From assembly GCF_011742555.1 (NCBI RefSeq), contig NZ_JAAQQR010000003.1, positions 248,001 through 312,000 on the forward strand: 64,000 nt of DNA, given 5' to 3'. Positions within the stretch are counted from its first letter, which is position 1; the number at the start of each line of letters is the position of its first letter. This document shows, in pieces, positions 35,044 to 43,260 of the stretch. This stretch comes from Luteibacter jiangsuensis (GTDB taxonomy: Bacteria > Pseudomonadota > Gammaproteobacteria > Xanthomonadales > Rhodanobacteraceae). The translations under genes and the position numbers were made by a program. The notes below the pieces were generated by a model, which searched no databases, was not told where the DNA came from, and worked only from the letters and a program-made list of their open reading frames with translations.

Positions 35044-38000
35044 ATGGATTCCCATCTCCGGACGCGTGACGGTGTCGTCCTTGCCACCGTAGCGCTCATT
35101 TTGCTGTCGACCCTCGTGGCGGACGCCGTTACGCCCCTGGGCTACGCGGTCTGGTGCCTCTATTTCATTGCGGTGGGGCTGACGCTCTTCCAGCGCCGCC
35201 TTGCCTTGCCCTTCATGACCGCCGCCGTCGCCACAGCGTTCGTGATCCTCGGCATGAAACTGTCGCCTGACGGCGCGAGGTCCGGTTACTCGTTCGTCAA
35301 CCGGTTCATCGGCGTGATTTCGGCCTGGGCCATGGCGGCTGTGGTGTGGCAGGCCTTGCGGGCTCGCGAAGGTGCCACCCGCCTGTTGTGGTTGCAGGAA
35401 GGCCAGACGGCCCTGGCCGCGGCCTTGCGCGGCGAGCAGACGCCGCAGACCGTGGCAGCGAACGCCGTGCGCGCGCTTGCCGCTCGGGTCGGCGCTGTCG
35501 TGGGCGCCCTGTACCGAGTGGAGGGCGACCGGCTGGTGCTCGCGGGAGGCATGGCATTGCACGGTGGCCAGCCGAAGTCGTTGCCCTTGCACGAAGGGCT
35601 GCTGGGCGAAGCGCTGGCACAGAACGGCGTTCGCCGCCTCGACAACCTGCCCGGCGACTATCTGCCGCTCGCCTCCACGCTGGGGCAGGGCAAGCCCGTG
35701 GAAGTACTGCTCATGCCCGTCACGGCCGACGGCGTGCCGATGGGGGCGATCGAACTCGGTCTGCTCGACGCCGACGATCCTTACCTCGCCCGCGAGGCGC
35801 TCCTGGAACAGAGTGCGGAAGTGGTCGGGATAGCGATGCGCACCGCGCTCTTCCGCCAACGCCAGGCCGAGTTGCTCGAGGAAACGCAGCGTCAGAGCGA
35901 GGAACTGCAGACGCAGCAGGAAGAACTGCGTGTGGCCAACGAGGAACTCGAAGAGCAGAGCCGCGGACTGCAACAGTCTCAGGCCTCGCTGGAAGCGCAG
36001 CAGGCCGAACTGGAGCAGACCAACGTGCAGCTCGAAGAGCGTACGCACGAACTAGAGGCGCAGCGGCAGGCCCTGATCCGGGCCCAGACGGAACTCACCC
36101 GCAACGCCCGCTCGCTCGAGGCCACCAGCCGCTACAAGTCCGAGTTCCTGGCGAACATGTCGCACGAACTCAGAACGCCGCTGAACAGTTCGCTGATCCT
36201 CGCCAAGCTGCTCGCCGACAACAAGTCCGGCACGCTCACCGAGGAACAGGTGAAGTACGCCCAGGCCATCCACGCGTCCAACAACGACCTGCTGGCGCTG
36301 ATCAACGACATCCTCGACCTGTCCAAGATCGAGGCAGGCCACGTCGAGTTCGCCGCCGAACCTGTGGCCATACCGGCGGTGATGCAGCGTCTGCGCGAAA
36401 CGTTCGAGCCGCTCTGCCGCGAGAAGAGGCTGGGCCTCGTCATCGAGCAGGCGGTGGGCGCGCCCGACGAGCTGACCGGCGACATGCAGCGCCTTCAGCA
36501 GATCCTGAAGAATCTGCTCGCCAACGCCCTGAAGTTCACCGAGGTGGGCCAGATATCGCTGCGTATCGAAGGTGCGGGCAATCGCATTCGTTTCGTGGTG
36601 TGCGACACCGGCATCGGTATTCCGGCCGACCAGACCGAAGTGATCTTCGAGGCTTTCCGCCAGGCTGACGGCAGCACCAGCCGTCGTTTCGGCGGCACCG
36701 GGCTCGGGCTTTCCATCTCGCGCGACCTCGCGCGGCGCATGGGCGGCGACATCACGGTGGCGAGCGAGCCTGGGCGCGGCAGCTGCTTCACGCTCGACGT
36801 GCCGCTGGAGCCGCCGGCCGACGATGTGGCACCGCGCGCGGTGTCGCCGGTCGCGACGCCGCCCGTGCCGGTCTCCGGCCCGAGCGAAACCGCCGTGTCC
36901 GCAGTCGCTCCGGCATCGGAGCCGGCCTCGCTCGTGCCCGACGACCGCGCAGGGCGTTCACGGCCTGGCAGGTTGATCCTCGCCGTGGAAGACGATCCCG
37001 TGTTCGCCGAAGCGCTGGTGGGACTGGCGCACGAGCTGGATTTCGACTGCGTCGTGGCCGGCACGGCCGACGAGGCGCTGCGGCTCGCCGCCGACATGGG
37101 ACCGAGCGGCATCCTGCTCGACATCGGCTTGCCGGACGTTTCCGGACTCAGCGTGCTCGAACGCCTGAAGCGCGACCCGGCCACGCGGCATGTGCCCGTG
37201 CACGTGGTGTCGGCGATGGAGCGCTCGCAGGTGTCCCTTGAGCTCGGCGCCGTCGGCTACCTGCTGAAGCCGGCGAGCCGCGACAAGCTTGCCGCTGCCA
37301 TCCGCCAGCTGGAGGAACAGCATCAGCGCGTGGTGCGGCGCCTGCTCATCGTCGAAGACGACGAGCAGCTCCGCGCCAACCTGAAGCTCCTGCTGGCGAG
37401 CCACCAGCACGAGATCGTCGCGGTGGGCACCATCGATGCCGCACTGCGCGAACTCACGACGTCCACGTTCGACTGCATGGTGACCGATCTGGCCCTTCCC
37501 GACGGCACGGGTTACGACCTGCTCGAACGCATGGCCGGCAGCGACGCCTTCGCCTTCCCGCCGGTCATCGTCTACACCGGGCGCTCGCTCACGCGGGACG
37601 AGGAACAGAAGCTGCGCCGCCATTCGAAGAGCATCATCATCAAGGGCGCCCGCTCGCCCGAGCGTCTGCTCGACGAAGTAACGCTCTTCCTGCACAGTGT
37701 CGAGGCCTCGCTGCCTTCCGACCAGCAGCGCCTGCTCAAGGAGGCACGCCAGCGCGACGCCATGCTCGACGGCCGCACTGTGCTCCTCGCCGAGGACGAC
37801 GTGCGCAACGTCTTCGCGCTCACGAGCGTGCTGGAACCGCTGGGCGTGAAGCTGGACATCGCGCGCAACGGCGTGGAAGCCCTGGAACGGCTGACTGCCA
37901 ACGAGCCCGACCTCGTGCTGATGGACGTGATGATGCCGGAGATGGACGGCCTGACCGCCATGCGGCACATTCGTGCCGACCCGCGCTGGAAGAACCTCCC

Positions 38001-38139
38001 CATCATCGCGCTGACCGCGAAGGCCATGGCCGACGACCGGGAGTCGTGCCTGCAGGCAGGTGCCAACGATTACATGGCCAAGCCGATCGACATCGACAAG
38101 CTGGTGTCGCTCTGTCGCGTATGGTGTTCGCGGAGATGA
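35044..38139 (+). CDS. Membrane hybrid histidine kinase with three receivers
   Basis: A 1031-residue kinase. Three hydrophobic helices lie in residues 10-104, then a GAF-like domain (about 115-265), a long Glu/Gln-rich coiled coil (about 270-360), a HisKA domain with His374 in NMSHELRTPL, and an HATPase domain (about 480-590; LLANALKFTE, DTGIGI, GGTGLGLS). A Pro/Ala linker leads to three receivers with phospho-acceptor Asp693, Asp815 and Asp961. In the second receiver the usual Lys-Pro pair reads IIIKGARS. The layout resembles multi-receiver kinases that work with CheR/CheB. Its stop overlaps the cheR-like start (ATGA). Confidence 0.92.
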   Translation: MDSHLRTRDGVVLATVALILLSTLVADAVTPLGYAVWCLYFIAVGLTLFQRRLALPFMTAAVATAFVILGMKLSPDGARSGYSFVNRFIGVISAWAMAAVVWQALRAREGATRLLWLQEGQTALAAALRGEQTPQTVAANAVRALAARVGAVVGALYRVEGDRLVLAGGMALHGGQPKSLPLHEGLLGEALAQNGVRRLDNLPGDYLPLASTLGQGKPVEVLLMPVTADGVPMGAIELGLLDADDPYLAREALLEQSAEVVGIAMRTALFRQRQAELLEETQRQSEELQTQQEELRVANEELEEQSRGLQQSQASLEAQQAELEQTNVQLEERTHELEAQRQALIRAQTELTRNARSLEATSRYKSEFLANMSHELRTPLNSSLILAKLLADNKSGTLTEEQVKYAQAIHASNNDLLALINDILDLSKIEAGHVEFAAEPVAIPAVMQRLRETFEPLCREKRLGLVIEQAVGAPDELTGDMQRLQQILKNLLANALKFTEVGQISLRIEGAGNRIRFVVCDTGIGIPADQTEVIFEAFRQADGSTSRRFGGTGLGLSISRDLARRMGGDITVASEPGRGSCFTLDVPLEPPADDVAPRAVSPVATPPVPVSGPSETAVSAVAPASEPASLVPDDRAGRSRPGRLILAVEDDPVFAEALVGLAHELDFDCVVAGTADEALRLAADMGPSGILLDIGLPDVSGLSVLERLKRDPATRHVPVHVVSAMERSQVSLELGAVGYLLKPASRDKLAAAIRQLEEQHQRVVRRLLIVEDDEQLRANLKLLLASHQHEIVAVGTIDAALRELTTSTFDCMVTDLALPDGTGYDLLERMAGSDAFAFPPVIVYTGRSLTRDEEQKLRRHSKSIIIKGARSPERLLDEVTLFLHSVEASLPSDQQRLLKEARQRDAMLDGRTVLLAEDDVRNVFALTSVLEPLGVKLDIARNGVEALERLTANEPDLVLMDVMMPEMDGLTAMRHIRADPRWKNLPIIALTAKAMADDRESCLQAGANDYMAKPIDIDKLVSLCRVWCSRR

Positions 38140-38969
38140 CCGACGACGCCACCGAACTGTTCGACATCGAGCTGAAGCTTCTGCTCGATGCCGTGTACAT
38201 GCGCTACCACTACGACTTCCGCGGATACGCCATGAGCTCGCTGCGGCGGCGCATGCGCCATGCCATGGGGCGGTTCGACTGCGAACGCATGAGCGACCTG
38301 CAACATCGCATCCTGCACGAGCCTGCGTTCTTCGCCGACGCCATGCAGTACTTCACCGTGCAGGTTTCGGAAATGTTCCGCGATCCGGCGTATTTCCTCG
38401 GCCTGCGCGAGCAGGTACTGCCGGTGCTGAAAACCTATCCGTCGATCAAGGTATGGGTGGCCGGTTGCAGCAGCGGCGAAGAAGTGTGGTCGCTGGCCAT
38501 CCTGCTCGCGGAGGAGGACCTGCTCGACCGGTCCGTGATCTACGCCACGGACATCAATCCGGAAGCGCTGGCGAAGGCGGAACACGGTACCTTCGCCGCC
38601 GACCGGATGCCGCTTTTCAGCCGTAATTACCTCGCCGCGGGCGGGCGCGGTTCGCTGTCCGACTACTACACCTCCGCTTACGGCAACGCGATGTTCGACC
38701 GCCGGCTGAAGAAGCAGATGGTCTTCGCCGACCACAGCCTGGCGACGGATTCCGTGTTCTCCGAAGTGCACCTGGTGTCGTGTCGCAACGTGCTCATCTA
38801 CTTCAATCGCGAACTACAGGACCGGGCCGTGGGACTGTTCCGCGAAGCGCTCGTGCGCAGGGGCTTCCTCGGGCTGGGCGGAAAGGAATCGCTTCAGTTC
38901 GGCGCCCATGCCGATGCCTTCGAACCCTTCGTGGCGAACCAGCGCATTTACCGGAAGGTGGCGCCGTGA
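38136..38969 (+). CDS. CheR-type protein methyltransferase
   Basis: A 277-residue SAM-dependent methyltransferase of the chemotaxis CheR family. The N-terminal helical domain includes YHYDFRGYAMSSLRRRMRHA, and the catalytic domain has the SAM motif VWVAGCSSGEEVWSLAILL, IYATDINPEALAKAE and VHLVSCRNVLIYFN. Its expected substrate is glutamate on a receptor-like protein, but no methyl-accepting protein is encoded nearby. It may instead act on the kinases of this operon. The ATG at 38136 overlaps the stop of the hybrid kinase. The stop overlaps the GTG of the cheB-like gene. Confidence 0.92.
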   Translation: MTDDATELFDIELKLLLDAVYMRYHYDFRGYAMSSLRRRMRHAMGRFDCERMSDLQHRILHEPAFFADAMQYFTVQVSEMFRDPAYFLGLREQVLPVLKTYPSIKVWVAGCSSGEEVWSLAILLAEEDLLDRSVIYATDINPEALAKAEHGTFAADRMPLFSRNYLAAGGRGSLSDYYTSAYGNAMFDRRLKKQMVFADHSLATDSVFSEVHLVSCRNVLIYFNRELQDRAVGLFREALVRRGFLGLGGKESLQFGAHADAFEPFVANQRIYRKVAP

Positions 38970-39553
38970 GCGCGGACATGGCATGGCCCAGCCCTTTGGA
39001 AGCGCTGGTCATCGGCGCTTCCGCCGGCGGCGTGGCCGCACTGCAGACCATGCTCGGCAGCCTCCCCGGGTCGTTCCAGGCGCCGGTGTTTGTCGTGCTG
39101 CACGTGCCCAAGGATCGTCCCAGCGGCATTCCGGAACTCCTCGGAGGGTACTGCGCGTTGCCCGTGCTGGAGGCCGACGACAAGCAGCCGGTTCGGCCGG
39201 GCCACGTGTATTTCGCGCCGCCTGACTACCACCTGCTGGTGGAGAGCAGGGACGCCCTGGCGCTGTCGATGGATGAGCCGGTGCTCTTCTCGCGTCCGTC
39301 GATCGACGTGCTCTTCGAGTCCGCGGCGGCCGTTTACGACAGGGGCCTGCTCGCGATCCTGCTCACCGGCGCCAGTTCCGACGGCAGCGAAGGTGTCGCC
39401 GCCGTTCGCGCGGCAGGCGGCAAGGCCTGGATACAGTGCCCTGTCGAAGCCGCAGCCCCCGCCATGCCCAACGCCGCGCTGGCCCATGCGGGGGCCGACG
39501 CGGTCCTTCGCCTCGGCGAGATGTGTGAACGCCTCAAGGGAAGCCCCGCATGA
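38966..39553 (+). CDS. CheB methylesterase domain protein (no receiver)
   Basis: A 195-residue protein equal to the catalytic half of CheB. The triad is visible as Ser19 in IGASAGG, His46 in VVLHVPKD and Asp139 in LLTGASSDGSEG. The N-terminal receiver that controls standard CheB is missing, so control must come from a partner or there is none. It would remove methyl groups or deamidate Gln on the CheR target. The GTG start overlaps the cheR stop, and the end overlaps the next kinase gene by 4 bp. Confidence 0.92.
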   Translation: MSADMAWPSPLEALVIGASAGGVAALQTMLGSLPGSFQAPVFVVLHVPKDRPSGIPELLGGYCALPVLEADDKQPVRPGHVYFAPPDYHLLVESRDALALSMDEPVLFSRPSIDVLFESAAAVYDRGLLAILLTGASSDGSEGVAAVRAAGGKAWIQCPVEAAAPAMPNAALAHAGADAVLRLGEMCERLKGSPA

Positions 39554-40683
39554 GCCTCGCTCCTGACATCGTATCCGTGTCGCCCGCCGGCGCGCCGGAA
39601 ACGCATATCCTCATCGTCGACGACGTGCCGCAAAACCTCGTCGCGCTGGAGGCGCTGCTGGCGCAGGACGGCGTCGATATCCTGAAGGCCGGTTCGGGCG
39701 CCGAGGCGCTGGAACTCCTGCTTCGGCACGATGTGGCCCTGGCATTGCTCGACGTGCAGATGCCCGAAATGGATGGCTTCGCGCTGGCCGAATTCATGCG
39801 CGGCTCGTCGCGCACGCGCCACGTGCCCATCATCTTCCTCACCGCGTCGCCGAATGACCCGGCACGCTCGTTCAAGGGATATGACGCCGGAGCGGTGGAT
39901 TTCCTGCACAAGCCCCTCGATCCTCGCGTGTTGCTGGGCAAGGTGAACGTGTTCATCCAGTTGCATCGCCAGCGGCTCGAACTCAAGGAACGCAACGAGC
40001 GGCTCGAGCGCTCGCTTCAGCTCAACGAAACGATGATCGCGGTGCTTACCCACGACCTGCGCACGCCGCTGTCGGCGATCAGCCTCTGCGCCGAGCGGCT
40101 GGTGGAGGAAGCGGACGGCACGCCGCTCGCGCGCACAGCCTCGCACGTGATGACCAGCGCCGGTCGCATGGCGCGAATGATCGAGCAGCTGCTCGATTTC
40201 TCCCGCATCCGGTCCTCCGTCCTGAAGATGGACTTCCAGAAAGGCGACCTGGGCCAGGTGTGCGAGGACGTTGTGGCCGAGATGCGCCGCGCGCACGACG
40301 GTCTTCCCATCGGCCTGTCGATCTGCGGCAACCTGCACGGCGTCTTCGACGTCGTAAGGATCGCGCAGGCCGTGTCCAACCTCATCGGCAACGCCGTCCA
40401 GCACGGCGAAGCGGGCGAGGTGAACGTGGCTGCAGAAGGTGTGGACAAGGACTGGCTGGAGGTTTCCGTGCGCAACGCGGGCAGGATTCCGGAGCCGGTG
40501 CTCGGCCGCCTCTTCGAGCCGTTCAAGGGCAGCTTCCATCCAAGCAAGGGACTCGGTCTCGGGCTCTACATCGCGGACCAGTTCGTGCGCGCGCACGGCG
40601 GAACGCTTCGCGCCGAAAACCTTTCGTCCGAGGTCTGCTTCCGTCTCAGGCTCCCGCGTGTTGGGGTCGCGGCGCAAGGTTAG
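39550..40683 (+). CDS. Receiver-histidine kinase fusion
   Basis: A 377-residue soluble protein: an N-terminal receiver (about 18-135, phospho-acceptor Asp68 in LLDVQMPEMDG, Lys-Pro at 121-122), a short coiled coil, a HisKA domain with His168 (VLTHDLRTPL) and an HATPase domain (GNAVQHGEAG and GLGLGLYIADQF). The receiver probably accepts phosphate from the upstream hybrid kinase and gates this kinase. It is the last of four genes joined by 4-bp overlaps. The final output is not encoded in the window. Confidence 0.9.
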   Translation: MSLAPDIVSVSPAGAPETHILIVDDVPQNLVALEALLAQDGVDILKAGSGAEALELLLRHDVALALLDVQMPEMDGFALAEFMRGSSRTRHVPIIFLTASPNDPARSFKGYDAGAVDFLHKPLDPRVLLGKVNVFIQLHRQRLELKERNERLERSLQLNETMIAVLTHDLRTPLSAISLCAERLVEEADGTPLARTASHVMTSAGRMARMIEQLLDFSRIRSSVLKMDFQKGDLGQVCEDVVAEMRRAHDGLPIGLSICGNLHGVFDVVRIAQAVSNLIGNAVQHGEAGEVNVAAEGVDKDWLEVSVRNAGRIPEPVLGRLFEPFKGSFHPSKGLGLGLYIADQFVRAHGGTLRAENLSSEVCFRLRLPRVGVAAQG

Positions 40684-40778
40684 CTATGCTGGCGCCGGTC
40701 CATCCGGCCAGACATAGGCATTCCGACGCTTCGTGACTTCGTCGAACCACAACGCATGCGGCAGGGACGGTCGCCGCC

Positions 40779-42347
40779 ATGGATGAGCTGGAACGGAGTT
40801 CCGAAAGGGTTGCGGCCGTTTTCATTGCGCTGATGTCGCTACTGACGCTGGCGGCCCTCAGCGCGCCGCGTTACGAGCAGGAACGGTTGGCGGCCGCGCA
40901 AGCGGCCGACGTCGCGCCCATCATGCCCGTGGTGGAGGTCTGGCTGAGCACCACGGGCGGCAAGCTCCGGCTGGCGCCGCAGCCACACCTGGCGATGGCC
41001 GCACGGGGCGATGCGCCCGTCGACATCGCCATCGATGTCGACGCCAGGTACCAGACCGTCACCGGCTTCGGGGCGGCGATGACGGATGCTTCGGCGTGGC
41101 TGATCCGCAACCGGCTCGACGAGTCGCACCGACAGGCCCTCCTTCGTGAGTTGTACGGGCCGCCGCCCGGTCTCAATTTCAACATGATGCGCCTGACCAT
41201 CGGCGCGTCGGACTTCTCGTTGAACCTCTACACCCTCGACGACATTCCCTTCGGGGAATCGGACCAGGAACTGCGCTACTTCAACGTCGCGGCCAACCTG
41301 CGTGACCTGATTCCGACGGTGCGGGACGTGCTGGCGGTAAACCCCGGCCTTCTCATCGTCGCATCGCCGTGGAGCGCACCCGCCTGGATGAAGGACAGCC
41401 AGAACCTGATCGGCGGCGAACTGCTGCCCGAGTACGAGAGCGCATTCGCGGACTACCTCATCAAGTACGTCGACACCTATCGCAGTCACGGCATTCCCAT
41501 CTTCGCGCTCACCTTGCAGAACGAGCCGGCGTTTTCGCCGATCAGTTATCCGGGCATGCTCATGGGCGCGGCGACACGGGCGCGCATCATCGCGAACTAC
41601 CTCGGGCCCAAACTCGCGAAGCGCAAGCAGCGGACGCGCATCCTCGACTGGGACCACAACTGGAGCCATCCCGAACAGCCGCTGGCGGTGCTCGGCGACC
41701 CTGCCGCCGCGCCTTACGTCGACGGCGTGGCCTGGCATTGCTATGAGGGAAGCCAGCACGCACAGGGGCGCGTGCACCGCGAGCATCCCGACAAGGACGC
41801 CTATATCACCGAGTGCTCCGGTGGCGACTGGTCGTTGAACATGAATGGCGAACTGCTCTGGGCGGCACGCAACCTGCTGGTGACCGGCATGCGTCAGTGG
41901 GCGCGAGGGGTGATCTACTGGAACCTTGCCCTCGACGAGAACCACGGCCCGCACTTCGGCGGGTGCACCCTGTGCAATGGCGTGATCACCATCGATTCGG
42001 TGTCCGGCGAGGTGACCCGCACGGACGAATACTATGCATTGGCCCACTTCAGCCGATTCGTGTTGCCGGGTGCTTTCCGGGTGCGATCTACCGACACCGA
42101 CGCCGACAAGGGCATCGCCAATGTCGCCTTCCAGAATGTGTCCGACGACTCCGTCGTTCTGGTCATGGTGAACATCCGGAAAGAGGCGCGTACCGTCTCC
42201 GTGGCGCAGGGACAGACGCGCTTCGAGTACACCATGCCGGCGGAAAGCGTGGCCACGCTTACATGGAACCCGAACCCGGTGGGCGTATGGATGCGCCGGG
42301 CCCTCGGTTGGCTGGGCAGGCCCGGCGTGCCCCCTGGGACAGATTAG
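40779..42347 (+). CDS. GH30 family glycoside hydrolase, N-terminally anchored
   Basis: A 522-residue glycosidase related to glucosylceramidase/GH30 enzymes. One hydrophobic helix (about 11-30) near a charged N-terminus suggests an inner-membrane anchor or uncleaved signal, with the enzyme outside. The (beta/alpha)8 domain has YQTVTGFGAAMTDASAWLI, the acid/base Glu249 in TLQNEPAF and the nucleophile Glu345 in YITECSGGD. A C-terminal beta-sandwich (about 430-505) has VLVMVNIRKEARTVSV. Substrates in the family include beta-glucosides and beta-1,6-glucans; which one applies here is open. It is convergent with a small secreted-protein gene 3 bp away. Confidence 0.88.
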   Translation: MDELERSSERVAAVFIALMSLLTLAALSAPRYEQERLAAAQAADVAPIMPVVEVWLSTTGGKLRLAPQPHLAMAARGDAPVDIAIDVDARYQTVTGFGAAMTDASAWLIRNRLDESHRQALLRELYGPPPGLNFNMMRLTIGASDFSLNLYTLDDIPFGESDQELRYFNVAANLRDLIPTVRDVLAVNPGLLIVASPWSAPAWMKDSQNLIGGELLPEYESAFADYLIKYVDTYRSHGIPIFALTLQNEPAFSPISYPGMLMGAATRARIIANYLGPKLAKRKQRTRILDWDHNWSHPEQPLAVLGDPAAAPYVDGVAWHCYEGSQHAQGRVHREHPDKDAYITECSGGDWSLNMNGELLWAARNLLVTGMRQWARGVIYWNLALDENHGPHFGGCTLCNGVITIDSVSGEVTRTDEYYALAHFSRFVLPGAFRVRSTDTDADKGIANVAFQNVSDDSVVLVMVNIRKEARTVSVAQGQTRFEYTMPAESVATLTWNPNPVGVWMRRALGWLGRPGVPPGTD

Positions 42348-42350
42348 ACA

Positions 42351-42782
42351 TCAGGGCTCGGGGGATTCCGTCCAGATACCCTTGATCTGCGACACCTTCA
42401 ATCCACTGATGAGGCAGTGGTTGGGGTTGCCCGGCTGGGCGTCCTCGACCACCTTGGCGCCGAGACCGGTGGCCGTGGACACGCGCGCGATCCACCACGT
42501 GGGGCCGTCTCCCCACTTTCGCGTCTTGTCGCTCTGCACGAATTTCTTCACGCTGTCGGCGTCCACGTCCTTCGGCTTGATGTCCTTGCACAGCGCCGAC
42601 ACCTGTTGCAGCTTGCCGGTGATGTCCTCGTCTTCGCCCTCGTAGTTCTTGTCTGTGTTGGCGGCGCCGCTGCGTGCCATGAGATACGTTCCGGGAACGG
42701 GATCGCCGTTCTTCGCCACGGCGCTGGCGCTGCCGGAAAGGACGATCAAACCGACGAGCAGTGCTTTGCTGGTGCTCTTCAT
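42351..42782 (-). CDS. Small secreted protein of unknown function
   Basis: A 143-residue protein with a clear signal peptide (KALLVGLIVLSGSASAVA, cleavage near residue 23). The mature part has an acidic stretch (NYEGEDEDI), a single Cys pair (CKDIKP and HCLISG, possibly one disulfide) and GPTWWIARVS in the middle. I recognise no family. The start at 42782 has AGGA upstream. It stands alone and is convergent with the GH30 gene. Two dyad sequences lie 30-60 bp upstream. Confidence 0.75.
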   Translation of the reverse strand: MKSTSKALLVGLIVLSGSASAVAKNGDPVPGTYLMARSGAANTDKNYEGEDEDITGKLQQVSALCKDIKPKDVDADSVKKFVQSDKTRKWGDGPTWWIARVSTATGLGAKVVEDAQPGNPNHCLISGLKVSQIKGIWTESPEP

Positions 42783-42812
42783 GAGGACTTCCTCGATGTC
42801 ATGGATGCGCGG

Positions 42813-42839
42813 CCGTTCGGGACGGTTCCGTCCGGACGG
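42813..42839 (-). promoter_or_regulatory. Tandem dyads upstream of the small secreted-protein gene
   Basis: CCGTTCGGGACGG (42813-42825) and the perfect palindrome CCGTCCGGACGG (42828-42839) lie in tandem with centres about 14-15 bp apart, 31-57 bp upstream of the start codon. They look like two operator half-sites for a dimeric regulator. The rest of the 42783-42965 spacer holds nothing recognisable. Confidence 0.35.
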
Positions 42840-42965
42840 TGGCTGGCCGACACGACGCCATCCGCCCGCCGTCAGCGTCGCTGTGCGGGCGTGCGGGGCG
42901 TATCGGCCATATGCTGATTTGCGGCGCGATCCTTGCCGATCGGGCAATGGAGATTTCGCGTGGGG

Positions 42966-43178
42966 CTACTTCGGCCGCAAGGGGTCGAGCAGCCGCTTCA
43001 GGCCGTTGTGATCGAGTTCCAGTGCGAGCGCGAGCAGGCTGCCGAGGCGGCCGGGCGGGAAGCCCTTGCGCGCGTACCAGGCCAGGTACGCGCCCGGAAG
43101 GTCCGCGATAAGGCGTCCCTTGTATTTCCCATAGGGCATCGCGGTAGTGACGAGGCTTTGCAGGTCTTCGGGTTGCAT
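42966..43178 (-). CDS. DUF3820 family small protein
   Basis: A 70-residue protein with the DUF3820 pattern TTAMPYGKYKGRLIADLPGA then YLAWYARKGFPPGRLG and an end LALELDHNGLKRLLDPLR. These small proteins are widespread in proteobacteria and have been named putative quorum-sensing-regulated virulence factors, without a known activity. The Met at 43178 gives the usual family length; a longer frame upstream is not supported. It is divergent from the exporter operon, with 82 bp between starts. Confidence 0.85.
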   Translation of the reverse strand: MQPEDLQSLVTTAMPYGKYKGRLIADLPGAYLAWYARKGFPPGRLGSLLALALELDHNGLKRLLDPLRPK

Positions 43179-43260
43179 GGCCTCAGGGTAGCCGGAACCA
43201 TTCTGAAAGGTAGGCCCGCCACAATCTTGCGACCCACGTTCTTGCGGCGGCATTCACCCC

